DNA of 64,000 nt from Bradyrhizobium sp. CSA207 (GCF_029051685.1 NZ_JAACFT010000021.1:95308-159307), one strand, 5' to 3'. Positions 16,085-24,790 are shown, counted from the first letter of the stretch. Translations and numbers: made by a program. Notes: a model not told the origin generated them from the letters alone.

Positions 16085-18184
16085 ATGAACCAATATAGAC
16101 CGGGTCGGCGCGACCTTCTCGCGCGGGCCTACCTCGACATGCTAGCTGCCAAAGCTGGCACCAACAGCGGACCGCTGCTGCGCAGTGGCGACGCCGATGA
16201 CCCCATCGAGCACCTGATCAACGATTTGGCCACCGCACCTGAATCCGTCGGCCGCACCTCCATTCGAGCCGATCTTGCGGCTGCCGCGGTGCTCGTGGCG
16301 CGCGCGATCGAGCCGGTCGATGGACTGACCCGCGACTTGCGGCGAGGCTGCCCGGTGGTCTCACTTGCCACTCACGCCGCCGACGTGGTTTCCCTGGCGC
16401 GTCAGGTCCTGAAAACCTGCGCGTTCGGTGCCGAGGCCCAGGTACTCGACGAGCGAACCTTCAATCACGGACCGATCCGGCCGGTATTGCTGCTGGCAAG
16501 GGACGGCACCTCGAACGAGCACAAGGCTGAGCGCGGGAACGACACGGTTGCACAGGCCCTGCACGCTCGCGCTCCGGTGTTTGGCCTGGCGCCCGACCCG
16601 CGCCGCCACTTGCCGCGCGATCTGCTTCGCGCAGCCGAGCACCATCTCGCGCTCAGCCAACTTGACGGCGCCGGCGTCGCGCTGGTGATCGAGGCGGTGA
16701 CCGGCCGATCCCCGAGCACTGCGCTCGACGACCAGCTCGTCCGAGCCGTTGACATCTCCGACCTTGTGCTATCGGTCCGCTCCGACCGCACAGCCGACGA
16801 GTGCGTCGAACGGCTTCAGCGGATCGTCGCAACGAAGTCGTTCTTCGATCACCGGGGCCCCGCGCTGGAGGAGCTCGCCGGCTACGGCGCGGCCAGGGAA
16901 TGGGGACTTAATCTCGTGAACGACCTGCGCGAATACCGCGCCGGTCGATTGGCGTGGGAATGCATCGAGAAGGGATTGCTTCTGGTCGGCCCGCCCGGTG
17001 TCGGCAAGACGCAATTCGCCCGCGCCGTGGCGAAGTCGGCAAACGTACCGCTTGTGGCAACCTCGGTCGCCGACTGGAACGCCTCACCCTTCTTGTCTGG
17101 TACGTTGGCCGCGATCAAGGAATCGTTCTCGCGGGCACGCCAGCTCGCGCCGTGTCTGTTGTTCATCGACGAGCTGGACGGGATATCCGACCGCACGACG
17201 CTGACGAGCGACTACAAAGAATATTGGACGCAGATCGTCAATCTCCTTCTAGAGCTGCTCGCCGGTATCGAAGATCGGCCGGGCGTCGTAGTGATCGGCG
17301 CAACCAATCACCCCGAGCACATTGACGCCGCCGTGAAACGCGCTGGACGGCTTGACCGTACAATCGAGATCGACCTGCCCGATTCCGAGACGCTCGCGGC
17401 GATCTTCCGCTTTCACATAGGACACGACGTGCTGTCGGGCGTGGACCTGATGCCGGCAGCGCTTGCTGCCGCCGGCAAGACCGGCGCCGACGTCGAGGCA
17501 TGGGCACGGCGCGCGAAGTCGCGGGCTCGTCGCGCCAAGCGGGATCTTGCGCTCGACGATCTGCTCCAGGAGGTCCGGTGCGGCCGCGAAGCAATGCCCA
17601 AGTCGTTGCGGCGATCGTGTGCGATTCACGAGGCGGGACATCTCGTTGCGGGTATCGCCCTGGCGGTGTTCGAACCGCGCGCACTGACCATCCTGGATCA
17701 CGGTGGCGCGACCCGCGTCGAGCTTTCCAGGGCCAACTCGCAGACCCTGACCGGACTCGAGAACTACATCACGGCACTGTTGAGTGGCCGCGCCGCCGAG
17801 GAGATCGTCCTCGATGCGTCTCAGGCGACGGCGGGATCTGGGATCGGCGAGGACAGCGACTTCGCCCGGGCCACCGCAGCCGCAACCGACCTCGAACTGC
17901 GGTTCGGCTTCGGCGCTCTCGGAGTGGCCCACTTTTCGGATCGCGCCACCGAGATGCTGCTCCACGATGCGTCGGTGGTGGGGCTGATCAAGCAGCGCCT
18001 GGACCGATGCCTGGCTCGCGCCCGTGAATTGATCTCCGAGAACCGGACAGTCGTGGAAGCGGTGGCGCGGCGATTGGAAGAGACGGGATATCTCGATCGC
18101 GCCGCGATCGACGACCTTCTCAAGACTCATCCCCTGCGCACTAGGGCCCGCAGAGAGAATCGAGAGCCTGAAAGCTCGGCCTAG
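16085..18184 (+). CDS. Soluble FtsH-like protein: AAA+ ATPase joined to an M41 zinc peptidase
   Basis: 699 residues. Residues 1-270 form a novel helical N-terminal region with no transmembrane segment. The AAA+ domain has Walker A GPPGVGKT at 302-309, Walker B LLFIDELDG near 358-366, and the Arg-finger region RAGRLDR near 419-425. The peptidase M41 domain has HEAGH at 515-519 and a likely third zinc ligand at D592 in 'GEDSDFARAT'. 'LSGRAAEEIVL' is also typical. Real FtsH has two N-terminal membrane spans; this protein lacks them, so it should be a cytoplasmic protease. The start is chosen for GGAG upstream; a start further upstream (15818) would overlap the 58-residue gene. It is an accessory-island gene, probably acting on partners encoded beside it. 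Confidence 0.85.
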   Translation: MNQYRPGRRDLLARAYLDMLAAKAGTNSGPLLRSGDADDPIEHLINDLATAPESVGRTSIRADLAAAAVLVARAIEPVDGLTRDLRRGCPVVSLATHAADVVSLARQVLKTCAFGAEAQVLDERTFNHGPIRPVLLLARDGTSNEHKAERGNDTVAQALHARAPVFGLAPDPRRHLPRDLLRAAEHHLALSQLDGAGVALVIEAVTGRSPSTALDDQLVRAVDISDLVLSVRSDRTADECVERLQRIVATKSFFDHRGPALEELAGYGAAREWGLNLVNDLREYRAGRLAWECIEKGLLLVGPPGVGKTQFARAVAKSANVPLVATSVADWNASPFLSGTLAAIKESFSRARQLAPCLLFIDELDGISDRTTLTSDYKEYWTQIVNLLLELLAGIEDRPGVVVIGATNHPEHIDAAVKRAGRLDRTIEIDLPDSETLAAIFRFHIGHDVLSGVDLMPAALAAAGKTGADVEAWARRAKSRARRAKRDLALDDLLQEVRCGREAMPKSLRRSCAIHEAGHLVAGIALAVFEPRALTILDHGGATRVELSRANSQTLTGLENYITALLSGRAAEEIVLDASQATAGSGIGEDSDFARATAAATDLELRFGFGALGVAHFSDRATEMLLHDASVVGLIKQRLDRCLARARELISENRTVVEAVARRLEETGYLDRAAIDDLLKTHPLRTRARRENREPESSA

Positions 18185-18313
18185 TCGGACGGGCGCCAGT
18201 TCACGGGCACCGCCTGGACACAGGGGTTATCTCTCTCGGCGCCCGAGCATCGCATCACAAGGATGCGCGCTAGCGCCGGGATCATTGTTGCATCGTGAAG
18301 CACTAGCTCTGAG

Positions 18314-18784
18314 GTGAAAACGATGAGATTGCCGGACGCCCAGGTGCTCGATGGCGAACTGCTGCTGGTCCTACATGGAAGTCCCACGGCGATGTTCAGC
18401 GCCACGGCGGGGATTGCCCACAGCCTTGGATGCGGGGTTCATCTCGTCACGACGGGAATGATGCGCAGGATACGCAATATCCAAAGGAAGTCAGGTGAAT
18501 CAAACATCGAGTTCCTCGCACGAGTCGCCATCATTGACACCATCGCAGGCCACACCTCGGCGGACACACCTGTGGTCGTACGTCGGCCCGATGTCATGGG
18601 CGGCGCTCCCGTTTTTCGCGGCACGCGCGTACCCCCCGGCCCCGTGTTCTGCATGCTGGCCGACAAGTCGGCAACTGAGCTCGTTCGCATCGACTACCCC
18701 TCTTTATCGCAAGACCTCGTCAGGTCCGCGCTGCTGCAGGCCTGCCGCTTGCTGGAGCGCGAAGCACCATGGGCCGATCGATGA
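18314..18784 (+). CDS. DUF433-domain protein with an extra N-terminal domain
   Basis: 156 residues (GTG at 18314, or ATG at 18323 which has GAGG at a better spacing). The C-terminal half is a DUF433 domain ('VVRRPDVMGGAPVFRGTRVPPGPVF', 'ADKSATELVRIDYPSLS', 'VRSALLQACRLLE'), a family often found as the antitoxin partner of PIN-like toxins. The N-terminal ~75 residues look like a separate small alpha/beta domain ('GELLLVLHGSPTAMFS') that is not usual for DUF433 proteins. It follows the FtsH-like gene by about 130 bp. Confidence 0.7.
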   Translation: MKTMRLPDAQVLDGELLLVLHGSPTAMFSATAGIAHSLGCGVHLVTTGMMRRIRNIQRKSGESNIEFLARVAIIDTIAGHTSADTPVVVRRPDVMGGAPVFRGTRVPPGPVFCMLADKSATELVRIDYPSLSQDLVRSALLQACRLLEREAPWADR

Positions 18785-18906
18785 TGACGAGATTGCTTGC
18801 ACCGACCGAGCGTGACGGAGCCACCCCTGCGCTGCCCGAACGCGACGCTGCTGTGCACGATCGGGAGCCTGATAGCTCGCCGGCAATTCAGAATTCGTTC
18901 CGGTGA
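18781..18906 (+). CDS. Possible 41-residue coupled ORF
   Basis: Its ATG overlaps the DUF433 stop (ATGATGA). The C-terminal 'HDREPDSSPA' resembles the last residues of the FtsH-like protein ('ENREPESSA'), and the DNA is similar there too. It could be a tiny coupled gene or a duplicated scrap of the FtsH-like 3' end. Confidence 0.3.
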   Translation: MMTRLLAPTERDGATPALPERDAAVHDREPDSSPAIQNSFR

Positions 18907-18934
18907 TCAGAAACGTGGCTCAAAACAGAGGATC

Positions 18935-19582
18935 ATGATGAGGTACTCCAGGCGAGGCATCCTTCTCGGAACCCTGACGACGATGCTCACGTCGATGTGG
19001 TCCCGCATCGTCGGTGCGCCGCGGCGGCCCGCGCCAACGCCATCGGAGAGGCCAATCTGGCCTACCGACGTCGTCGGCAAGCTCTACCGTGATATGTACC
19101 GCCGGCTGATTGACCTAGACGCATTCGAGGCCGCCTTCGATCGGGCGATCGAGGTTCTCCGCGCGAGCAATGCCGGCAAGATTGAGCGCGAGGAAGCGAC
19201 CACGCGCCTGCTCGCGATTCACTCGGAAGCGCTCCGGCATCCTCCTCCACCGCGCGAAATCGCGGCGCTTCGAGCGGACGAGATAGGTGTTGATGAAGCG
19301 ATGGCACTATTGCGCCGCGCGATCGCCGGGGAGAGTCATATTGAACTCGAGCACCCATGGGCAGAGGTCTTCCATTCCTATGGCCAATTCGCGATCGAGG
19401 GTTGGAAACTGACAGCTTTCAAGCGCAATTACGGCATCAAGTATCTCGACGCGGCGCTATCGCCGGACGGACGCATGGGGACGTACGCTTCGTGGCAGGC
19501 CCGCGAAGGCAACCCCGTGCACCTGCTTTTCGACGAAGAGCAAGACTGCTTGGACGAGCTGATCGAAAGCATCGATGCATAG
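18935..19582 (+). CDS. Hypothetical protein with N-terminal signal-like segment
   Basis: 215 residues from ATG 18935 (or 212 residues if translation begins at 18938). The start has a twin-arginine-like or lipoprotein-less signal shape ('RYSRRGILLGTLTTMLTSMWSRI'), so it may be exported or membrane-tethered. The rest is helical and acidic ('DMYRRLIDLDAFEAAFDRAIEVL', 'LLFDEEQDCLDELIESIDA'). No family is recognised. It is a member of the plus-strand cargo run. Confidence 0.6.
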   Translation: MMRYSRRGILLGTLTTMLTSMWSRIVGAPRRPAPTPSERPIWPTDVVGKLYRDMYRRLIDLDAFEAAFDRAIEVLRASNAGKIEREEATTRLLAIHSEALRHPPPPREIAALRADEIGVDEAMALLRRAIAGESHIELEHPWAEVFHSYGQFAIEGWKLTAFKRNYGIKYLDAALSPDGRMGTYASWQAREGNPVHLLFDEEQDCLDELIESIDA

Positions 19583-19793
19583 GATGCCTTGATCCATCAT
19601 CGGGTTCGCTAACGGCTAACCGGTGAGGTTCGCATCGCTTGTGACGGCGACAGCACGTTGAGGAGATCATCAAGCATCTGGCGGCGGCTCCGACCGCGGG
19701 ACAGGTCGAAATTGAGTGCGTCGCTCGATGCAATTCTTCCGGTTGGCATCCGAGGCTGCCGCCATTGCGGCGGCCTTCTTTGCGGGGATCGAA

Positions 19794-20300
19794 ATGACAG
19801 ATCAGGATTCGGAAGGCCACGACTCGTCGGCGCGCCGCGATCGCTATCTGCGCTACATCGCGAGCAGCGCTTGGCGCAACAATCCGGCGCGCCTCGCCGA
19901 GCTCGAGGCCTCCGGCATGCGCTGCCGCATCTGCAACGCCAGTGCGGAAGAGGCCGAACTGCAGGTGCACCATCGCACCTACGAGCGCCTCGAACACGAG
20001 CTCGCGGAGGATCTAACGACGCTCTGCGCCGGTTGCCATCTTGACTTCACGCTTATTCTACGGGGACGGCGGTACGCATCACGCATTCCCAAGCGCGCCG
20101 ACGTCCCGTGTCTGCTTGTCAATCAACCTAAAGTCCGAGATCCATTTCATGGAGAGGCCAATGGTGAGCGACTTCGTTTCCTTGCGCTTGATCGGCGTCC
20201 GCCCGCTGTTGATGCATGCCGGCCGGTTGTGCGACCCCTTGGATCCGATCTCGCGCGAGCTCGCGAGGATTACCGGAAAGCGGCTGAAAACCGTCTCTGA
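19794..20300 (+). CDS. HNH-type endonuclease-like small protein
   Basis: Starts 'MTDQDSEGHDSSARRDRYL' with GGGGATC upstream. The zinc-finger/HNH core is 'MRCRICNASAEEAELQVHHRTYERLEHELAEDLTTLCAGCH': two CxxC knuckles around the 'QVHHRTYER' strand. 168 residues as read. The last ~50 residues run past the start of the next gene in another frame and have poor coding character, so the natural end may have been lost to a frameshift near 20110-20160. It probably cuts or binds DNA. Confidence 0.65.
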   Translation: MTDQDSEGHDSSARRDRYLRYIASSAWRNNPARLAELEASGMRCRICNASAEEAELQVHHRTYERLEHELAEDLTTLCAGCHLDFTLILRGRRYASRIPKRADVPCLLVNQPKVRDPFHGEANGERLRFLALDRRPPAVDACRPVVRPLGSDLARAREDYRKAAENRL

Positions 20301-20733
20301 CCATCGCGAGATCGCGCGCATCGAATGGTTCGGGGGACTCTGGCTCGATGACGGCCGCCCATGCATTCCCGCCGAGGCGATCGAAGCTGCCTTCATCGCG
20401 GGTGCGAAGATGCAGCGGCGGGGAAGACAAGCTGCGGCCGGAATCGAGGTCGACGGTCCGGCCAGGCTGTTCTACGACGGCCCGCAGGATATCGATGAAT
20501 TGTGGAAGCAGGAGCGCTTCCGTCTGCGGGTGCCGGTGCGCGTTGGCACGGCGCGCACGATGCGAACGCGACCGCGGTTCGACACCTGGAACGTCGATTT
20601 CAGAGCCTCTTATCTGCCGAGCCTTCTAAGTCCGCCGTTAATCGCGGACATTTTTGTGGCCAGCGGCGTTGCGCGTGGACTAGGCGACTGGCGGCCCAAA
20701 TTCGGAAGATTTCGCGTCGAGTGTCTCGACTGA
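20161..20733 (+). CDS. Conserved phage/mobile-element protein with C-terminal GLGDWRPKFGRF motif
   Basis: 190 residues, ATG preceded by GGAGAGG. Regions that look conserved: 'GVRPLLMHAGRLCDPLDPISRELA', 'IEWFGGLWLDDGRPCIPAEAIEAA', 'ARTMRTRPRFDTW' and the C-terminal 'GLGDWRPKFGRFRVE'. I recall proteins of this kind in phages and integrated elements without assigned function. The Gly/Arg-rich end is reminiscent of RAMP-fold proteins, but that is only a resemblance. It lies next to the HNH protein and just upstream of the Xis/integrase pair. Confidence 0.65.
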   Translation: MVSDFVSLRLIGVRPLLMHAGRLCDPLDPISRELARITGKRLKTVSDHREIARIEWFGGLWLDDGRPCIPAEAIEAAFIAGAKMQRRGRQAAAGIEVDGPARLFYDGPQDIDELWKQERFRLRVPVRVGTARTMRTRPRFDTWNVDFRASYLPSLLSPPLIADIFVASGVARGLGDWRPKFGRFRVECLD

Positions 20734-21041
20734 CCAGCTTCGTGGCGGGGTGTGGCCCGGCCTGGCATGGCACGGTCCGGCGTGGCAAGGGGAGAGCCGG
20801 CGCAAGCCGGCTGCTCCAGCCACGCCTGCCCGATCCGACGCCGGACATTGGGCGAGCGTACCTCGAAATTGAATCCTTCAGACCATTGTCGCGGCCACAA
20901 ACGTGAGGTGTCGTGCAGCCCCGAAAGGGGCCGCTCGGACGGCGGAACGGAAAGGACGGTGCGCTGGCCACCACCCCACGAATCCTTGGACGTCGCTTTG
21001 GGCCGGCAAGCAAAAGTTTTCCGCGCGAGAGGTTCGAGCCG

Positions 21042-21398
21042 ATGCAAGGACTCGACGATCACCTCGTTGAGACGCTGCGTGACGGCTTTGGCGGACACCC
21101 GACCGTCAGCTTCGTCCAGGCGTGCAAACTATTGAATATCAATGCAAAAACGTTGCGGAGCCACGTCCGCCGCGGTAGCATCGCCTTCCGGCAAACGGGG
21201 CTCGGCAAGTTCCGCGTACGCCGCGAGTTTGCACTGCAGGACCTCGTAGACTTCTACACGGGAACCCTGCGCCGACTGGAACCTACGGCGCCGGTCCCGC
21301 CCGCCCGCGTCGACAGGAGCAAACGGGCCAGTTTCTTGGACGGCCACGCCACCCGCCGGGCCGCCCGGAAGGAGCGCAAACGCCATGCAAGCGCCTGA
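21042..21398 (+). CDS. HTH DNA-binding protein, probable excisionase
   Basis: 118 residues from ATG 21042. A MerR-like/excisionase HTH is seen in 'VSFVQACKLLNINAKTLRSHVRRGSIAFRQTGLGKFRVRREF', followed by a basic tail ('RRAARKERKRHA'). Its 3' end overlaps the start of the integrase gene by 14 nt, the arrangement of xis-int pairs. A directionality factor for that integrase is the natural reading. Confidence 0.7.
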   Translation: MQGLDDHLVETLRDGFGGHPTVSFVQACKLLNINAKTLRSHVRRGSIAFRQTGLGKFRVRREFALQDLVDFYTGTLRRLEPTAPVPPARVDRSKRASFLDGHATRRAARKERKRHASA

Positions 21399-22734
21399 CC
21401 GCAACGCTCACACACAGGATCGCACCGGCCAATCGGAACCGGTCAACGTCTATTTGCACACGGGCAGCCGGTTCTGGCAGATGCTGTTCGAGGTTAACGG
21501 CAAGCCCTACCGGAAGTCGTCACGAACCACGAGCAAGCGCGAGGCGATCGCCAAGGCGAAGCGATGGAAGGCGGAGGTGCTGGCTGAGCGCGCCGAGCGC
21601 CGGCCGGCGGCATGGTCCGACGCGCGCCCACCGACCGCGCTGCCCGATATGCCCTTTGGCGAAGCGGCGCAGATCTATTGGGACCAGCAGGGCCAATTCA
21701 CCCGCAACGCCGAGGCCTTGGACGGTTACCTCGCGCGCATCGTGCAAATGGTCGGCCCGGACAAGATGTGCAGCACGATCGCCCGCGACGACGAACGCCG
21801 GATTCGCGCGGCCCTGCGGCGGGGCGAGCGGCCGGAGGGCATCGGCAAGCTCGGGCGGCCGCTGAAGGTCACGGGGGCCTACCGCCCAAGATCCATCAAC
21901 GGCTACACCGACTTGATCGGCACCGTGCTGAACTGGGTCGAGATCATTCCGCCCTACCGCTGGGGACGCCGCCGCCGGCGGGATGAGACCGACCGGGAGA
22001 TCGTGCGGCCGCGCTATCGCTGGCTGACCTTCGAGGAGCAGTGGCGGCTCGACAAGGTGATGGAGCCCGATCTCAAGGACGCGGTGCTGTTCGCGATCGA
22101 TGTTGGGATACGCGAGGACGAGCTTAGCAAGCTGACCTGGAGCGCGATCGACTGGGCGCTCTGCACGGTCACCTTCCCGCTCAAGGCAAAGGGCACCGAC
22201 GAAAAGATGCACACCGTCGACCTCACCGAGGAGGCGATGGCGATCCTCTATGCGCGCCGGGCACTGCACAAGCGCGAGGGTGTCCGGTCCGACCGCATCT
22301 TCCTGCTGCGCGCCCGCAGGAATCACTGGCATCAGGGCGAATTGCGCAAGAAGGGTGAGCTGATCGAGTTCTCGCCGCAACTGCTGTACCGGCGGTTCAT
22401 CGAAGCCTGCGGCGCCGCCGGCGTGCAGGACATGCTGTTTCACGACTTGCGGCGGACCGCCGGTCGACGCATCTACGATGAGGAAGGCTCGGACATCGAA
22501 GCCGCCCGCGCGCTGCTCGGTCATGTCGACATCAAGACCACCCAGGACTATCTCGGCGTCACCGGGACTGCGATCAATCCGCACCTGCGCCGGCGCAGCG
22601 CTCGCGCAAAACTCGCCCTGGCTGAACTCGAGGCGGCGGCGAGGCGGACCGACGCCGCGCCGGGCAGCCGCGCGCACGTGCTGCACGACGTGCTGACGCG
22701 CCCGCCGACACCGCGCCTGCGCCGCGTACGCTAG
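21385..22734 (+). CDS. Tyrosine recombinase / integrase
   Basis: 449 residues. An N-terminal arm/SAM-like part is followed by a catalytic domain with Arg in 'IDVGIREDELSKL', the HDLRRT box near residue 353, 'ALLGHVDIKTTQDYLGV' with the catalytic His and nucleophile Tyr, and a Lys strand around 'VTFPLKAKGTDEKMH'. All catalytic elements are present. It overlaps the Xis-like gene and is convergent with the KfrA-like gene. Sequence and length differ strongly from the recombinase at 8130, so this region holds two independent integration modules. Confidence 0.9.
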   Translation: MQAPDRNAHTQDRTGQSEPVNVYLHTGSRFWQMLFEVNGKPYRKSSRTTSKREAIAKAKRWKAEVLAERAERRPAAWSDARPPTALPDMPFGEAAQIYWDQQGQFTRNAEALDGYLARIVQMVGPDKMCSTIARDDERRIRAALRRGERPEGIGKLGRPLKVTGAYRPRSINGYTDLIGTVLNWVEIIPPYRWGRRRRRDETDREIVRPRYRWLTFEEQWRLDKVMEPDLKDAVLFAIDVGIREDELSKLTWSAIDWALCTVTFPLKAKGTDEKMHTVDLTEEAMAILYARRALHKREGVRSDRIFLLRARRNHWHQGELRKKGELIEFSPQLLYRRFIEACGAAGVQDMLFHDLRRTAGRRIYDEEGSDIEAARALLGHVDIKTTQDYLGVTGTAINPHLRRRSARAKLALAELEAAARRTDAAPGSRAHVLHDVLTRPPTPRLRRVR

Positions 22735-24020
22735 ACCCGCTCGACTCGCGCGGCAGATGGTCTGCGCGCCATGCGGCGTGCTTTGCGTCGCGCCGCGCGG
22801 GGCCGCGCGATCACGTAGCCGCCGCCGCGGATGTCGAGCGCGCCGGCCTTCTTGCCCCGCTTAAGACACTGGGCCAGCCACACCGGGCTGAGATCGGAGA
22901 GCTCCGGCTCGAGGCTTGCCGCGATGTCGCGCCGTGCGAGCGGCGAAGGCGAGACTGCGATCGCCACCACCATCCGCACCCACAACATGCGGCCGAATTC
23001 GCGTGCCAGCTTGGCGTCGGTGTCGTCACTCGCCCAGACTTTCTTCGGCCGCGGCGCCGCCTCGTAGTCGAACCAATAGGCGCCGCGCCGGCCAGGCACG
23101 CGTGCGATCCGCGACCCGGCCAGCGCGGCGGCCAGATCGAGGTAGGGGCGGTTGGTCGTCAGGGGAATGCGGCCCGTGCTGATCAGCGCCTTAGCCGCCA
23201 TCGGCCGACGCCCGGCACGAAGCTCGAACGCGACCGCACGCGCCACCTTCGGCTTCGCTGCGCCCTGCCAGTCGGAGTCCACAACGGGCATCGGTGGATC
23301 GGCGTCGGCGCGCTCCGCGCGCTCGCGCATCACGTAGGCGCGAATGCGCGCCAGGCGCGCTGCCTTGACCACGGGCGACTCCGGCGGGCGCGCAATAGCT
23401 CGCCGCGTCGGCGGACGCCTCGGTCGCGACGGCCGGTTCGTCGGCCACGACCGCGGTCGGCCTTTTGGCGCATCAGGCGGTCGTGCACTGACGGCAGGCT
23501 TGGATGTCCTGGCAGCGACCCGCTCCTCGTAGCCCGCGAGAAACGTCCGCCGGGCCGGCTCGTTCGGAGCTGTGCCAACGGGCGCGCCCTCAGGCTTGAG
23601 GTCTTGCCGCAATGCGGCCGCGTTGCTCCGAGGAACTGGGTCGCGGCGCGCCGTGGCACGCGGCTGCGGCGCCGGAATCGGCCGCGGAGCGCCAGCGCTC
23701 GAGGGCTGGTCGTCGCGCGGCGGCGCTGCGGGTGCGGTGACTGCGCCCCGCGCGCGCGGCTGCTCGCTAAGGGTCAGGATCAACAGCAGGTCGCGCGCGA
23801 ACCGATACGCGGCGCGCAGCACCGGACCGGGCAGCCGCGCCGCCATCATCTCGCGATCGCTGCGCCAGCGGTTGAGGCAGCGTGCGACGTTCTGCTTGCG
23901 GCCGCCGGCGCGGCGGACCACATCGGCGAGCCTCACCGCGTCGAGCCCACCGTGTTCGAGCAGCAGTGCGTCGGCCGCGGCGTACACCCGCGCTTCGGTC
24001 GAGGGCTTGTCGTCTGCCAT
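22731..24020 (-). CDS. KfrA-like DNA-binding protein with long Pro/Arg-rich linker
   Basis: 429 residues from ATG 24020 with GGAG upstream. The N-terminus ('TEARVYAAADALLLEHGGLDAVRLADVVRRAGG', 'VARCLNRWRSDREMM') looks like the KfrA/plasmid-replication DNA-binding domain. A low-complexity Pro/Arg/Ala linker spans about 95-235. The C-terminal ~190 residues form a folded basic domain ('RAVAFELRAGRRPMAAKALISTGRIP', 'GRRGAYWFDYEA') of unknown kind. It probably binds DNA in maintenance of the element. Its stop overlaps the integrase 3' end on the other strand. Confidence 0.65.
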   Translation of the reverse strand: MADDKPSTEARVYAAADALLLEHGGLDAVRLADVVRRAGGRKQNVARCLNRWRSDREMMAARLPGPVLRAAYRFARDLLLILTLSEQPRARGAVTAPAAPPRDDQPSSAGAPRPIPAPQPRATARRDPVPRSNAAALRQDLKPEGAPVGTAPNEPARRTFLAGYEERVAARTSKPAVSARPPDAPKGRPRSWPTNRPSRPRRPPTRRAIARPPESPVVKAARLARIRAYVMRERAERADADPPMPVVDSDWQGAAKPKVARAVAFELRAGRRPMAAKALISTGRIPLTTNRPYLDLAAALAGSRIARVPGRRGAYWFDYEAAPRPKKVWASDDTDAKLAREFGRMLWVRMVVAIAVSPSPLARRDIAASLEPELSDLSPVWLAQCLKRGKKAGALDIRGGGYVIARPRAARRKARRMARRPSAARVERV

Positions 24021-24661
24021 CGCAAGTCTCCAAGGATTCGTCGGCAGGTGCGCGCCGGCCGTGTTGAACCGCCATGCCGGCGGGAGCGGGCGGGCTCCCA
24101 AATCCGCCGGCGGCGGGTCCCGAAGAATCCCCGAAGTCGGCCTGCAAATGCAAGAACTGCCTGCGGCGCAGGCAGTTCTTGCATTTGCACTTACAGGGGC
24201 CGCCTGTAAAGCCGCTGGCTTCGTCCTGCGAAGGGCACGGCCGGAATACTTAAAAGAACGGGTTTCCAAACAATGACTTAGTCCTTCATCGCTCTGACAA
24301 CGGTTCGCGATCAAATGGGGAACAAAGAGCAAACAGTGGCAAACAAGGGAAGCCTATGTCCCGAAGTCCTCCCGAAGCCGGGAGCTGCCCGGTTCCCGGG
24401 TTCGGAGCTCGAAACTGCTTAACCAGCCTTGCGGGCTCACCAGCGGCACACCTAGCGCGCCGTCACAGAAGCGACCGCAGCAACTTCTCCACGGCTGTGC
24501 TTTCCGCCCCAGTAGCATGGTGGATCGTCCGACCCACCGTTGGCCGTCGCGACGCCACAGCACAACGCCAACTTGGCGTGGCCAAGGATTAGGGTTCGGC
24601 AAAGGAAGTGCCCGGCAAGATCGGCTAGTGAAGTTCGGCGTGTGTGCGTCCGGCCCGGGCC
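24021..24661. other. Intergenic region with strong inverted repeats upstream of the KfrA-like gene
   Basis: No gene supported. It contains the 22-bp perfect inverted repeat (24143-24189) and a second 7-bp inverted repeat TTACAGG(N5)CCTGTAA at 24191-24209 immediately beside it. This looks like a regulatory or partition/origin-type site. Confidence 0.45.
24143..24189. repeat. Perfect 22-bp inverted repeat with 3-nt centre
   Basis: Left arm 24143-24164 starts TGCAAATGCAAGAACTGCCT; the right arm 24168-24189 is its exact reverse complement; the spacer is GGC. There is no T-run, so it is unlikely to be a simple terminator. It lies about 120 bp upstream of the KfrA-like gene and is a candidate operator, partition or transfer site. 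Confidence 0.75.
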
Positions 24662-24790
24662 TTATCGCGCTTCTTTTGCGAGGGCGCGCTGGGACAGTCG
24701 CCTGCTCGGACCCGCAAACATCTTTGCTGTCGGAATCAGCAGGTCAGCGACATCGACGCCGTGGATGCGATCAAACGGAAACGAGTGGAA
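24662..24790 (-). pseudogene. Remnant of an XRE-regulator C-terminus
   Basis: In this frame the minus strand encodes 'FDRIHGVDVADLLIPTAKMFAG...' ending at a stop at 24664-24662, parallel to 'LDKISAALGVEVAELLLPSKKVLADRP' of the intact regulator that follows upstream. The HTH part is missing. It is a leftover of a tandem duplication. Confidence 0.45.

Noticed and set aside
14306..20733. Tn7-like transposon core
   Set aside because: Only a weak TnsA-like pattern is present; no TnsB, TnsC or end repeats were seen.
24143..24189. Rho-independent terminator
   Set aside because: The stem is perfect but no T-run follows on either strand, and it is upstream of the KfrA-like gene on its own strand.
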